A stretch of DNA of 64,000 bases from NCBI GenBank assembly GCA_037043455.1, contig JAWPHD010004468.1, positions 123,280-187,279 on the forward strand, in the 5' to 3' direction. This DNA comes from Cyrtodaria siliqua. Taxonomy: Eukaryota > Mollusca > Bivalvia > Adapedonta > Hiatellidae. The notes below the pieces were generated by a model that was given only the letters and a program-made list of their open reading frames with translations, ran no database searches and was not told the origin of the DNA. The first letter of the stretch is position 1. The number at the start of each line of letters is the position of its first letter. Below, one piece after another: positions 12,401-27,400 of this stretch. The position numbers and the translations under genes were made by a program.

Positions 12401-15400
12401 ATCCATCCAGTAGTTTCAGAGGAGTAGTCGCTACAAATAAAAGTTTACGGACAGACGGACGAGTAAAAAAGAAAAATCAGATAAAGATCAGATGAAAAAT
12501 GTACCACTCAAGATACAACTATAAGCAAAGTTTGAAAGGTCTTAGTGCATACAGTTTGTGAAAAAGTGACCTAAAAGCCAAAGTTGAAGTTAAAATTATA
12601 AGGTTTTCTGCCTTTGCTTGGAGGGTCAAGGTCACTTCCACATTTGCTTTGTCACGTTGCGATGTACCATTCAAGATACAACTATAAGCAAAGTTTTAAA
12701 GGTCTGATGCATACAGTTTGTGAAAAAGTGACCTAAACGCAAAAGTTGAACCTAAAAATTATTTAAGTTATCTTCCCTTTGCTTATCTAGGGTCAAGGTC
12801 ACTTCCACATTTGCTTTGTCACGTTACGATGTACCACCCATGATACAACTATAAGCAAAGTTTGAAAGGTCTAGTGCATACAGTGTGAGAAAATGACCTG
12901 AACGCAAAACTTGAATGTTGCCGCCGTCGCCACCGGAAAAGCAACACCTATGTCTTTTTTTCTTCGAAAAGGCGAGACAAAAAATTGCTATTAAAGGATG
13001 AAGGTGCTAGAGTGTTCACAAGGCAGAAAAGACAAAGACAAGGGCCATAATTCCGGCAAAAATGCTCCAATGTTTCTGTTTTTCGAACTCGTCCAAAATT
13101 TCATTGCTATTAACAATATATGCAAGCTTGGTGAAGGTGAAGGTGCTGGAGTGTTCATAAGACAGAAAATGGCATTTTTCAGAAAACACAAGGGCCATAA
13201 CTCTGGTGTTACTGATCCGATTTGGCTGGTTTTTGAACTTGTCTGAATTTTCATTGATATTAACAATCTGTTTGGTAAAGATCAAATAATACATGAAGGT
13301 GCTGTAGTGTTCACAAGGCAGAAAATGGCATTTTCAGAATAAACAAGGGCCATAACTCTGGTGTTACCGACCCAATTTAGCTGGTTTTCAAAGTTGCCCA
13401 AGCTTTGATTGTTATTAATAATCTTTGCAAGTTTGGTAAAGATCAAATAATAAATGAAGGTGCTAGAGTGTTCACATGGCTTAATATGGCATTTTTTAGC
13501 AAAACAAGGGCCATAACTCTGGTGAAACTAATTCGATCTGGCTGGTTTTCGAATTTGTCTGAGCTTTCATTGATATAAAGACACTGACAAAGTTTCATAA
13601 AGATCCGATTAATAATGAAGGCCCTAGGGTGTTCACAAGGCAAAAGTTAAGGAACGACGGACGGACGACGGACAACTCGCCATCCCATCTGGTAAAGTTT
13701 GGTAAAGATCAGATGAAAAATGAAGGCCCTCTCGCCATCCAATCTGGTAAAGTTTGGAAAAGATCAGATGAAAAATGAAGGCCCTATCGCCTTAACAAGG
13801 CAAAATATAGCATTTTTAATAAAATCAAGGGCCATAATTGCTGTGAAGTTTCATGAAAATCCGTCAAGTAGTTTCAGAGGAGTAGTCGCTACAAGTTTTC
13901 ATTATATAACTCTATGTAAACAAAGATGGCCACTGACAGCCATGTTTAACATTGAATCAAAACAATTTTTGACAAGGACCAACATCATGTCATGCTGATC
14001 ATTTTAGAAAAAGTCCCATATCAATATCACTTATAGTTTTCAAAAAGTAGTCGCTACAAACTTGTATTCTGAAAATTTATTTATAGCCGTGGCAGCCATC
14101 TTGAATTTCCGGCCGACCTGAAATTTTGCTAGGATCAATTAGACATCAAGAGCAACATTCCTGTGAAGTTTCATGAAAATCCGTCAGGTAGTTTCAAAGG
14201 AGTAGTCGCTACAAGTTTTCATTATATAACTCTATGTAAACAAAGATGGCCGCTGGCAGCCATGTTTAACGTCAAATCAAAACGATTTTTGACAAGGACC
14301 AACATCATGTCATGCTGATTATTTTAGAAAAAGTCCCATATCAATATCACTTAGAGTTTTTAAGAAGTAGTCGCTACAAACTTGTTTTTTAAAAATCTAT
14401 TTTTAGATTTGGCGGCCATCTTGGATTTCACATAAACATGAATATTTGCTAGGATCAACTAGACTTCATGGGCAACATTTCTGTAAAGTTTCATGAATAT
14501 CCATCCAGTAGTTTCAGAGCAGTAGTCGCTACAAATAAAAGTTTACGGACAGACGGACGAGTAAAAAAGAAAAATCAGATAAAGATCAGATGAAAAATGT
14601 ACCACTCAAGATACAACTATAAGCAAAGTTTGAAAGGTCTTAGTGCATACAGTTTGTGAAAAAGTGACCTAAATGCCAAAGTTGAAATTAAAATTATAAG
14701 GTTTTCTGCCTTTGCTTGGAGGGTCAAGGTCACTTCCACATTTGCTTTGTCACGTTGCGATGTACCATTCAAGCCATGTTTAACGTCGAATCAAAATAAT
14801 GTTCGACTCTAATAACCATCATGTCATGCTGATCATTTTAGAAAAAGTCCAATATCAATATCACTTATAGTTTTCAAGAAGTAGTCGTTACAAACTTATT
14901 TTTTAAAAATCTATTTTTAGCTGTGGCGGCCATCTTGAATTTCTGGCCGATCTGAAATTTTGCTAGGATCAATTAGACATCAAGAGCAACATTCCTGTGA
15001 AGTTTCATGAAAATCCGTCAAGTAGTGTCAGAGGAGTAGTCGCTACAAGTTTCATTATATAACTCTATGTAAACAAAGATGGCCGCTGACAGCCATGTTT
15101 AATATTGAATCAAAACGATTTTTGACAAGGACCAACATCATGTCATGCTGATCATTTTAGAAAAAGTGCCATATCAATATCACTTATAGTTTTCAAGAAG
15201 TAGTCGCTACAAACTTGTATTTTGAAAATCTATTTTTAGCCATGGCGGCCATCTTGAATTTCCGGCCGACCTGAAATTTTGCTAGGATCAATAAAAAATC
15301 AAGAGCAACATTCGTGTGAAGTTTCATGAAAATCCGTCAAGTAGTTTCAAAGGAGTAGTCGCTACAGGTTTTCATTATGTAACTCTATGTAAACAAAGAT

Positions 15401-18400
15401 GGCCACTGGCAGCCATGTTTAATGTCGAATCAAAATAATGTTCGACTCGGATAACCATCATGTCATGCTGATCATTTTAGAAAAAGTCCCATATCAATAT
15501 CTCTTATAGTTTTCAAGAAGTAGTCGCTACAAACTTATTTTTTAAAAATCTATTTTTAGCCATGGCGGCCATCTTGAATTTCCGGCCGACCTGAAATTTT
15601 GCTAGGATCAAATAGACATCAAGAGCAACATGCCTGTGAAGTTTCATGAAAATCCGTCAAGTAGTTTCAGAGGAGTAGTCGCTACAAGTTTTCATTATAT
15701 AACTCTATGTAAATAAAGATGGCCGCTGGCAGCCATGTTTATTGTCGAATCAAAACGATTTTCGACAAGGACCAACATTATGTCATGCTGATCATTTTAT
15801 AAAAAGTCCCATATCAATATCTCTTATAGTTTTCAAGAAGTAGTCGCTACAAACTTATTTATTTTAAATCTATTTTTAGCTGTGGCGGCCATCTTGAATT
15901 TCCGACGAGCCTGAATTTTTTTTAGGATCAACTAGACATCAAGAGCAACATTCCTGTGAAGTTTCATGAACATCCGTCAAGTAGTTTCAGAGGAGTAGTC
16001 GCTACAAGTTTTTACTATATAACTCTATGTAAACAAAGATGGCCGCTGGCATCCATGTTTTACGTTGAATCAAAACGATTTTTGACAAGGACCAACATCA
16101 TGTTATGCTGATCATTTTAAAAAAAGTCCCATATCAATATCACTTATAGTTTTCAAGAAGTAGTCGCTACAAACTTGTATTTTAAAACTCTATTTTTAGC
16201 TTTGGCGGCCATCTTGGATTTCACATCAACATGAATTTTTGCTAGGATCAACTAGACTTTATGGGCAACATTTCTGTAAAGTTTCATGAATATCCATCCA
16301 GTAGTTTCAGAGGAGTAGTCGCTACAAATAAAAGTTTACGGACAGACGGACGAGTAAAAAAGAAAAATCAGGTAAAGATCAGATGAAAAATGAGGCCCTA
16401 TTGCCTTAACAAGGCAAAATATAGCATTTTTAATAAAATCAAGGGCCATAACTCCGCTGTTACTGGTCCGATCTGGCTGGTTTTCGAACTGGTCAGATCT
16501 GGCTGGAGCTTTTACTGACATTAACAATCTGGTAAAGTTTGGTAAAGATCGGATGAGGCAAAATGTAGCATTTCTAACTAAATCAAGGGCCATAACTCTG
16601 CTGTTACTGGTCCGATTTGGCTGGTTTTCGAACTTGTCTGAGCTATCATTGACATTAACAATTTGGTAAGGTTTGGTACCGATCGGATGAAAAATGAAGG
16701 CCCTATCGTCTTAACAAGGCAAAATATAGCATTTTTAACAAAATCAAGGGCCATAACGCCGCTGTTACTGGTCCGATTTGGCTGGTTTTTTATCTTGTTC
16801 GAGCTTTCATTGACATTAACAATCTGGTAAAGTTCGGTAAAGATCAGATGAAAATGAAGGCCCTATCGCCTTATCAAAACAAAAGTTAACGACAGACGGC
16901 CAGAAGAGCTAAAAACTTCCAAATTTTTATCCGACTTACTTGTCGTCTTGGTCATCTCTATGGCAGCCAATCCACACCTCTGTGGAGTATTGTCGCAGAA
17001 ACTCTCTCATATCTCCCTGTAAAGATTAAACAAGCATTTTTTAAAACATTTCTTTTATTGTATATAAACCTACTTAAGAGACCACCTGACTTAAGTGGGA
17101 TTCCTATGTATCATTCCCTTCTCTCGGGCAGCTCTTAATAACCTATACTGTGCTGATGAGCCATTAAACAACATTCAATTCATTCATTCCGACTTAAGTG
17201 GCCACCTGACAATCAACCACATGTATTAAGAGACCACCTGCATTAAGAGACCACCTGACTTCAGTGTTTCTGCGAAAGCGCATTTCTTGCGTTTTTGACG
17301 CACTAAAATGATCGGTGACGCGACAAATCAGCTTGTGTGTTTGAAATTGACTAGGCTAGCAATGAAATACCCGTCAAATTATCGTCGTAATACTTTCTTG
17401 AAAAGCTTCAAATGTAAGGAATCACAACTGAACTTATTTCTATTTACATTTTGGTCTATATTTAGAACAGAAAAAACTGATACCTGTACTTCCGTGTTAT
17501 TGTCATCGTCATATTACATCTTATAATATCATTTCAATTTACTTTGTTATGCTAATCAGAATTAGGCTTTTGTTATGTTTCATTATGTTGTTCATTTTAC
17601 AGTGATTATAATGCCATCTTTGTGGCCCATGATTGGAAAATGAAGTTATTCATTCTTGGTCTATTTTTAGAACAGGTTAAACTAATGTCTGTACTTTCCG
17701 CGTTATTGTCGTCGTCATATCGGTCGCGTGTATGTGGGTCTGAGTAGGTAGACGCTTATATAAAAACACCAGCAAATAAAAGCGCGTAGATGATCATGAT
17801 ACGGCTGCTAAAATGGCATACAAACCCAAAATGAAACATTACGTCGGTTAACTTCCTTTTTTTTGCTGACCAATCCACCGAAGATGTCTAATCAACTAAT
17901 AATGCATGTCTATCTGAAATAACATATTCTATTCATCAAAATGCATGTCCTGTCCAAAAATATGACCCCTATATTTACAAAAGGACCCCCAGTTTATTCC
18001 ATATGGGGTTTAGGATGACCCCTAAAAAATTGAGACCTGCAGAAACAGTGACTTAAGCAACCATGACTTAAGCAACCACCTGTATTAAGAGACCTGACTT
18101 AACCAACCACCTGTATTAAGAGACCACCTGACTTAACCAACCATGACTTAACCAACCACCTATAGTAAGAGATCACCTCACTTAAGCAACCATGACTTAA
18201 CCAACCACCTGTATTAAGAGACCACCTGTATTAATCAACCACCTGTATTAAGAGACCACCTGACTTAAGCAACCACCTGTATTAAGAGACCACATGATGT
18301 AAGTAGCCACCTGTATAGAGACCACCCGACTTAAAGAGACCACATGACTTAGGCAACCAACTGTATTAAGAGACCACCTGACTTAAAGAGACCACATGTC

Positions 18401-21400
18401 TTAAGCAACCACCTGTATAAAGAGACCACCTGACTTAGGGACCACATGACTTAAGCAACCACCTGTATTAAGAGACCACATGACTTAAGCAACCACCTGT
18501 ATTAAGAGACCACCTCCATTAAGAGACTGCCCGACTTAAGCAACCACCTGTATTAAGAGACCACCTGCATTAAGAGACCACCTGACTTAAGCAACCACCT
18601 GTATTAAGAGACCACCTGCATTAAGAGACCACCTGACTTAAGCACCTGTATTAAGAGACCACCTGTATTAAGAGACCACCCGACTTAAGCAACCACCTGT
18701 ATTAAGAGAACACCTGCATTAAGAGACCACATGACTTAAGCACCTGTATTAAGAGGCCACCTGCATTAAGAGACCACCTGACTTAAGCAACCACCTGTAT
18801 TAAGAGACCACATGACTTAAGTAACCACCTGTATTAAGAGACCACCTGCATTAAGAGACCATCTGACTTAAGCAACCACCTGTATTAAGAGACCGCCTGA
18901 CTTAAGCAACCACCTGTATTAAGAGACCACCTGTATTAAGAGACCTCCTGCATTAAGAGACTGCCTGACTTAAGCAACCACCTGTATTAAGAGACCACCA
19001 TTTCAATTACCAATAGTATTGTTTTAAATTAAACTAACCCTATATTAAAAAAACACCAGTCCTGTGTTAAGAGAAAAAAATTGATCTTCCCTATAGTGGG
19101 CTCTTATTTTAAGACTGATTGCATACAACCCAAGAAATAATTAATATATCTATTTTTTAACTGACTCCCTATACATGTACATTATTTAGGGTTTCTAGAT
19201 GTACTAGAAATGTAAAAACACATTCAAAACTGTACAAACCTGCGTGGTGTCACCTGGAAGGTTACCAATAAACACTTGTGCTTGTACATGCTCTGGATCT
19301 TCATCTGAAAGTTGTATACAGCAGTCATATAATCTGATTATTTCTCAGCAGTCATATAATCTGATTATTTCTCAGTAGTCATATAATCTGATTATTTCTC
19401 AGTAGTCATATAATCTGATTATTTCTCAGTAGTCATATAATCTGATTATTTCTCAGTAGTCATATAATCTGATTATTTCTCAGCAGTCATATAATCTGAT
19501 TATTTCTCAGCAGTCAAATAATGATTATTTCTCAGTAGTCATATAATCTGATTATTTCTCAGCAGTCATATAATCTGATTATTTCTCAGCAGTCATATAA
19601 TCTGATTATTTCTATCATAAACTAAAACATGTTATATATATATTGGATCTTTCGTTTTGCATTTATTTTGGGTACTTGAACATAACTGGGTCTGTATAGT
19701 ATATTACAGCAAAAATATGGAACGTAAAATAATGACAAAATGCAATGGCTTTTTGACAATAAAAATATTGCAGCTACATGTAAGATCATAAAAAAGTTTA
19801 TCGCATAACTTGGGGTGTTGGAGTGTAATAAAGTCACAACACAAATAATAACAATAACATAATACACTAGTGTAACAGTCTGCACAAAAAAGTTTTTAGC
19901 CTTATAGTCCTTCGGACTACCATTCTAGGAAAATGGTATAGTCCGAAACGGAATTTCATAGTCAGAAACTAAAGAACCAACTAGTTGGAAAAGAAAATCA
20001 AAATAACACAAGGACAAGCTACATAAATAATATCAACAATTTATATCGAAGTCCTAATGTACAGGCTTTCATACTCCTCCCCGGTGTAATCTGACGTTCC
20101 ATCTCCCGTAAAGCTCACACAGACTTTTTTATCTAATGGTCCGATCGGACTATGTATTTGTAGCAGTTTTATAGTCCGTACGAAAAGGTTATAGCCTAGG
20201 GCTCGGACTATGTGTTTATTTCCCAGACTGGTGTAATAAATATGCAATCATTGCTTGGTCTTTTCCACTCCATGTGGTATCGGAATCGCCTTTTTGAGTT
20301 CTGTAACCGATAAACACTACAGGGTTAAGAAAATCAACGAGGCAGTTTGACTTCTACATTAATAATGAACATTTTGTGGCATTATTGGAGTTTTGGAATC
20401 TCACATTCATGCCTTTGTAATTATGAATTTATTAAATTCGTTGAATAAAATTAATTTTATGCTAAGCAGATTCTCACATTGTTTAATACATTAATTGTAT
20501 CCAACTTGATTAATCAACTCAATATTAAACAGGCACTCGTGTAAGGTCATCAGTGTACATGTATACATACCATCCTCCATCAGGGCATCGTGAACCTGAA
20601 ATAGGAAATGACTATAATGAGGATTTATTTTTGAAAACATTTCATGTACATGGTTTAATATATATAGAGATTTCACCAGGGTCTAAATTCATCAATTTTT
20701 TGTGCACAAAAATCAGACTCAGACTGGGTAAGAATTGTGATTTTCAGACCTTTTCTGTTAAAATACTTTCAAAATTACTCGTTTTTGTAAGTAAATACAT
20801 GTATAGTAATATGCTTGTAAAATTGTTTTTATTTGGATTTTTGTTAGATTTTGAGTCGAGTTTGATTATTGTGCTCAAAAGTTGGATGAATATTAGAGTT
20901 TGATTATTGTGCTCAAAAGTTTGATGAATATTAGGCCAGTTTCAAAACTATATTATTTTTTTTTCGTCAACAAAATAATTAAATTTTACCTAAATTTACC
21001 AGTACTTAAAAGGATAAACAGCAAACTTAAAGTAGATATCCAGCTTTTGAATCAACACCTCAGCAACATTTTCACTTAAAAACTGCTTGCATATATAGTT
21101 AAATACAAGGCAATACAATTTTGGGGTTTTAAAACTGGATGTGTCTTAAAATACATTATTGATGTGTCTTAAAATACATTATTAATGTGTCTTAAAATAC
21201 ATTACTGATGTGTCTTAAAATACATTATTGGTGTGTCTTAAAATACATTACTGACGTGTCCTAAAATACATTATTGATGTGTCTTAAAATACATTACTGA
21301 TGTGTCTTAAAACACATTACTGATGTGTCTTAAAATACATTACTGATGTGTCTTAAAATACATTACTGATGTATCTTAAAATACATTACTGATGTGTCTT

Positions 21401-24400
21401 GTCTTAAAATACAAGACATTACTGATGTGTCTTAAAATACATTACTGTTGTGTCTTGTCTTAAAATACATTACTGATGTGTCTTAAAATACATTACTGAT
21501 GTGTCTTAAAACACATTACTGATGTGTCTTAAAATACATTACTGATGTGTCTTGTCTTAAAATACATTACTGATGTGTCTTAAAATACATTAATGATGTG
21601 TCTTAAAATACATTACTGATGTGTCTTGTCTTAAAATACACTACTGATGTGTCTTAAAATACCTTACTGATGTGTCTTAAAATACAGTGATGTGTCTTAA
21701 AATACATACTGATGTGTCTTAAAATACACTATTGATGTGTCTTAAAATACACTATTGATGTGTCTTAAAATACATTACTGATGTGTCTTAAAATACAGTA
21801 TTGATGTGTCTTAAAATACAGTATTGATGTGTCTTAAAATACATTATTGATGTGTCTTAAAATACCTTACTGATGTGTCTTAAAATACAGTATTGATGTG
21901 TCTTAAAATACATTATTGATGTGTCTTAAAATACACTATTGATGTGTCTTAAAATACATACTGATGTGTCTTAAAATACATTACTGATGTGTCTTAAAAT
22001 ACAGTATTGATGTGTCTTAAAATACAGTATTGATGTGTCTTAAAATACATTATTGATGTGTCTTAAAATACCTTACTGATGTGTCTTAAAATACATTAAT
22101 GATGTGTCTTAAAATACATTACTGATGTGTCTTGTCTTAAAATACATTACTGATGTGTCTTAAAATACCTTACTGATGTGTCTTAAAATACATTGATGTG
22201 TCTGAAAATACATTATTGATGTGTCTTAAAATACATACTGATGTGTCTTGAAATACATTACTGATGTGTCTTAATATACATTACTGATGTGTCTTAAAAT
22301 ACATTATTGATGTGTCTTAAAATACATACTGATGCGTCTTAAAATACATTATTGATGTGTCTTAAAATACTTATTGATGTGTCTTAAAATACATACTGAT
22401 GCATCTTAAAATACATTACTGATGTGTCTTAAAATACATTACTGATGTGTCTTAAAACACATTACTGATGTGTCTTAAAATACATTACTGATGTGTCTTG
22501 TCTTAAAATACATTACTGATGTGTCTTAAAATACATTAATGATGTGTCTTAAAATACATTACTGATGTGTCTTGTCTTAAAATACATTACTGATGCGTCT
22601 TAAAATACATTACTGATGTGTCTTAAAATACATTGATGTGTCTTAAAATACATACTGATGTGTCTTAAAATACATTATTGATGTGTCTTAAAATACATAC
22701 TGTCTTAAAATACATTATTGATGTGTCTTAAAAAACATACTGATGTGTCTTAAAATACATTAGTGATGTGTCTTAAAATACATATTGATGTGTCTTAAAA
22801 TACATACTGATGTGTCTTAAAATACATTACTGATGTGTCTTAAAACACATTACTGATGTGTCTTAAAATACATTAATGATGTGTCTTGTCTTAAAATACA
22901 TTACTGATGTGTCTTAAAATACATTAATGATGTGTCTTAAAATACATTACTGATGTGTCTTGTCTTAAAATACATTACTGATGCGTCTTAAAATACCTTA
23001 CTGATGTGTCTTAAAATACATTGATGTGTCTTAAAATACATACTGATGTGTCTTAAAATACATTATTGATGTGTCTTAAAATACATACTGTCTTAAAATA
23101 CATTATTGATGTGTCTTAAAAAACATACTGATGTGTCTTAAAATACATTAGTGATGTGTCTTAAAATACATATTGATGTGTCTTAAAATACTTATTGATG
23201 TGTCTTAAAATACATACTGATGCATCTTAAAATACATTACTGATGTGTCTTAAAATACATTACTGATGTGTCTTAAAACACATTACTGATGTGTCTTTAA
23301 AATACATTACTGATGTGTCTTGTCTTAAAATACATTACTGATGTGTCTTAAAATACATTAATGATGTGTCTTAAAATACATTACTGATGTGTCTTGTCTT
23401 AAAATACATTACTGATGCGTCTTAAAATACCTTACTGATGTGTCTTAAAATACATTGATGTGTCTTAAAATACATACTGATGTGTCTTAAAATACATTAT
23501 TGATGTGTCTTAAAATACATACTGTCTTAAAATACATTATTGATGTGTCTTAAAATACATACTGATGTGTCTTAAAATACATTATTGATGTGTCTTAAAA
23601 TACATACTGTCTTAAAATACATTATTGATGTGTCTTAAAATACATACTGATGTGTCTTAAAATACATACTGATGTGTCTTAAAATACAATATTGATGTGT
23701 CTTAAAATACAGTATTGATGTGTCTTAAAATACATTATTGATGTGTCTTAAAATACATTACTGATGTGTCTTAAAATACATACTGATGTGTCTTAAAATA
23801 CAGTATTGATGTGTCTTAAAATACAGTATTGATGTGTCTTAAAATACAGTATTGATGTGTCTTAAAATACATTATTGATGTGTCTTAAAATACATACTGT
23901 CTTAAAATACATATTGATGTGTCTTAAAATACATACTGATGTGTCTTAAAATACATTATTGATGTGTCTTAAAATACATATTGATGTGTCTTAAAATACA
24001 TACTGATGTGTCTTAAAATACAGTATTGATGTGTCTTAAAATACAGTATTGATGTGTCTTAAAATACATTATTGATGTGTCTTAAAATACATTACTGATG
24101 TGTCTTGTCTTAAAATACATTAATGATGTGTCTTAAAATACATCACTGATGTGTCTTAAAATACATTACTGATGTGTCTTGATGTGTCTTAAAATACATA
24201 CAGATGTGTCTTAAAATACATTACTGATGTGTCTTAAAATACATATTGATGTGTCTTCAAATACATACTGATGTGTCTTAAAATACAGTGTTGATGTGTC
24301 TTAAAATACAGTATTGATGTGTCTTAAAATACATTATTGATGTGTCTTAAAACACATTAGGGATGTGTCTTGTCTTAAAATACATTAATGATGTGTCTTA

Positions 24401-27400
24401 AAATACATTACTCATGTGTATTAAAATACATTACTAATGTGTCTTGTCTTAAAATACATTACTGATGTGTCTTAAAATACCTTACTGATGTCTTAAAATA
24501 CATCGATGTGTCTTAAAATACATTATTGATGTGTCTTAAAATACATACGGATGTGTCTTGAAATACATTACTGATGTGTCTTAAAATACATTATTAATGT
24601 GTCTTAAAATATATTATTGATGTGTCTTAAAATATATTATTAATGTGTCTTAAAATACATACTGATGCGTCTTAAAATACATTATTGATGTGTCTTAAAA
24701 TACTTATTGATGTGTCTTAAAATACATTATTGATGTGTCTTAAAATACATTATTGATGTGTCTTAAAATACATATTGATGCGTCTTACAATACATTATTG
24801 ATGTGTCTTAAAATACTTATTGACGTGTCTTAATATACATACTGATGCGTCCTAAAATACATTTCTGATGTGTCTTAAAATACAGTATTGATGTGTGTTA
24901 AAATACACTATTGATGTGTCTTAAAATACATTATTGATGTGTCTTAAAATACATTATTGATGCAGTACAAACAGATGTTTGTAAAACCTATATGCACACC
25001 CAGAGGCATATAACTCTGATGTTACTCAAGCTAAACCAAATGACCCAAATAAGAACCCAAGCTTTCTTTCCATAAGCCGTACCTTGTAGTGAAGTTTGTA
25101 AAAATCCCGAAAGGGAAACTAAATTTATTGAAGGGAAACCAATTTTCTATTTGTAGTAATGGTTAGGGCTGACTATTGAAGGGACAATTGACTATTGCGA
25201 TAGTACTGCTATTGTAGAACTTACAATTGCAATAATAAAATAACATTGAGATATACTATTGCAATTACTGGGAAAAATTGTATTATTACAACTACCTTAT
25301 TACAGTTCTACCTCATGAGATACAAACTGTATAACAAAGAAGCAGATGAAATTATACAGTTTTTTGTTTTTATATTATCTCCAAATGAACAAGATGAACT
25401 AGAAAAACACAAATAAACACAAATAAATTATTATCCACAAAGAGGACATTTAATTTTCAATTTTGACAATTTCGAATGGTGTGTTCATGGCCATAATTGT
25501 TGTTACTATATTACGTATCAGTGACTTCTAAAAGACGGGACATTAAAATAACCTGCGATATGAGGAAAGCGGTCCAGTAAAGTAGTAGATGTCCAAGACA
25601 AACAAAATACACACCAAAATAAACTTTTTTATTTTTAAAAAAAATAATTTATGTTAATTCAATATTCCTGCATTACAATGATAAATAATTTATAAGCATT
25701 AGTTTTAGATTCCTAAATTGTGCATGTTCAACAATCAACCGTCCCGTCTTTTAGTAGTCACCATTAGTTTTACAACTTTGGGAATCCCCATATATACTGA
25801 GCAAGTCTTCTAACTAGACTATTTTTATTTTGCAATATTTTTTTTATTGTAAGTCGTACACAGTTAAAATGTATTACTCATACATTTGACCATTCACTCT
25901 GTATATGTGTAAAGAAAAACCGGGTCGATAGCTGTCACATTACCTCACACGAAATGCATGTGCGTTTTGTGAAAATTTGCTTTTTTGAATTGTCTCGTGC
26001 TAATTTTTTATTTTTATAATCGAATTGTTATAGCCAAACGATATGCACACAATAAAAACACAATATTTTAAAATGCGAAGACTAAATATGGAAGAACGAG
26101 CACGAGCAATAGGCATGGTCCAGGCTGGGATATCTCACTATCAGGTATTGTAATTATTTTACTTACTTTTACGTAGTACCGTTTGTAAATTTTGAAATTG
26201 CTATTTGAAAACAAATTACAATATAGAGAAGTAGCAATTAAAATATTTCCGAATTGTCTATTCACAGGTGTCGAGGGTATTTGGGAGACATGTAACCACC
26301 ATTACGAACCTGGTAAACAAGTACGCACGCACCGGAAGTGTAAAGGATTTACCCAGGCAGCCTCGAGGCAGGATAACAACCAGACGACAAGACCGCTACC
26401 TTGTTGTCCAACATCTCCGCCAGCGATTTATACCAGCTACCGTAACGGCCGCCATCACTATCGGATCCCACAATCGCAGTATATCGAGTCAAACGGTCAG
26501 AAGAAGACTGCGCGAGGAAGGACTCCGCGTCCGACGGCATAGTTTTAAATGATAGACATCGCCGAAATCGAGTAATATGGGCTAGGCAGCATACTCGCTT
26601 TACAAGACGTGACTGGGCGAATGTGCTATTTTCAGACGAGAGCAGGTTTTCTCTATCACATGCCGACGGCAGACTCAGGGGGGAAAGATTTGCTGCGAAC
26701 TGTGTCACAGAGCACGTTCGATTTGGCGGCGGCGGCTCAGTAATGATTTGGGCCGGAGTTTCTCTTGATCACTAAAACAGCTGCCATACACGTAGAAGGA
26801 AATTTGAACGCGAAACGTTACCAGGATGATATCTTGTTTCCTGTAGCATTGCCACACATTGCTAGGAACGGTTGGCTTACACTGATGCAGGACGGAGCAA
26901 CAAGCCACACTGCAGCCACTACGCGGCGTTTTCTACAACGTTACAACGTCAATGAGTTACCATGGGCTGCTAAATCACCAGACTTCAACCCCATAGAACA
27001 TCTCTGGGACGAGTTGGATAGGCGGGTCCGCCGTTTGCCATACCCACCACAAAACGTACAAGGAATTACGTGACGTATTAATTAGAGAATGGGAAAACAT
27101 TAATCAAGCGTACATAAGACCATACATTCAATCTTTGCGCCAAAGATGCATAGCTGTACTTCGAGCTAACGGAGGGCATACCCGATATTGACTTTTGTGA
27201 TTTTCGAATTGCCCGCTCGATTTGGAAAAAATGAAATTGTGATTTTAAATTTCAATAAATTTTGTTGAAATTAAGGAATAAAATGTGAAACATGTTAATG
27301 TTGTTGTCTGTACAATTTCAGATAATTTCACTCACTAATAAAGATTATAGAGCTGATTATTATTATATACGTAGTCTAGTTAGAAGAGTTGCTCAGTAAA

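Noticed and set aside
19316..19618. CRISPR-like array of 27-bp repeats
   Set aside because: The repeats are head-to-tail with no spacers, and the context is animal intron DNA.
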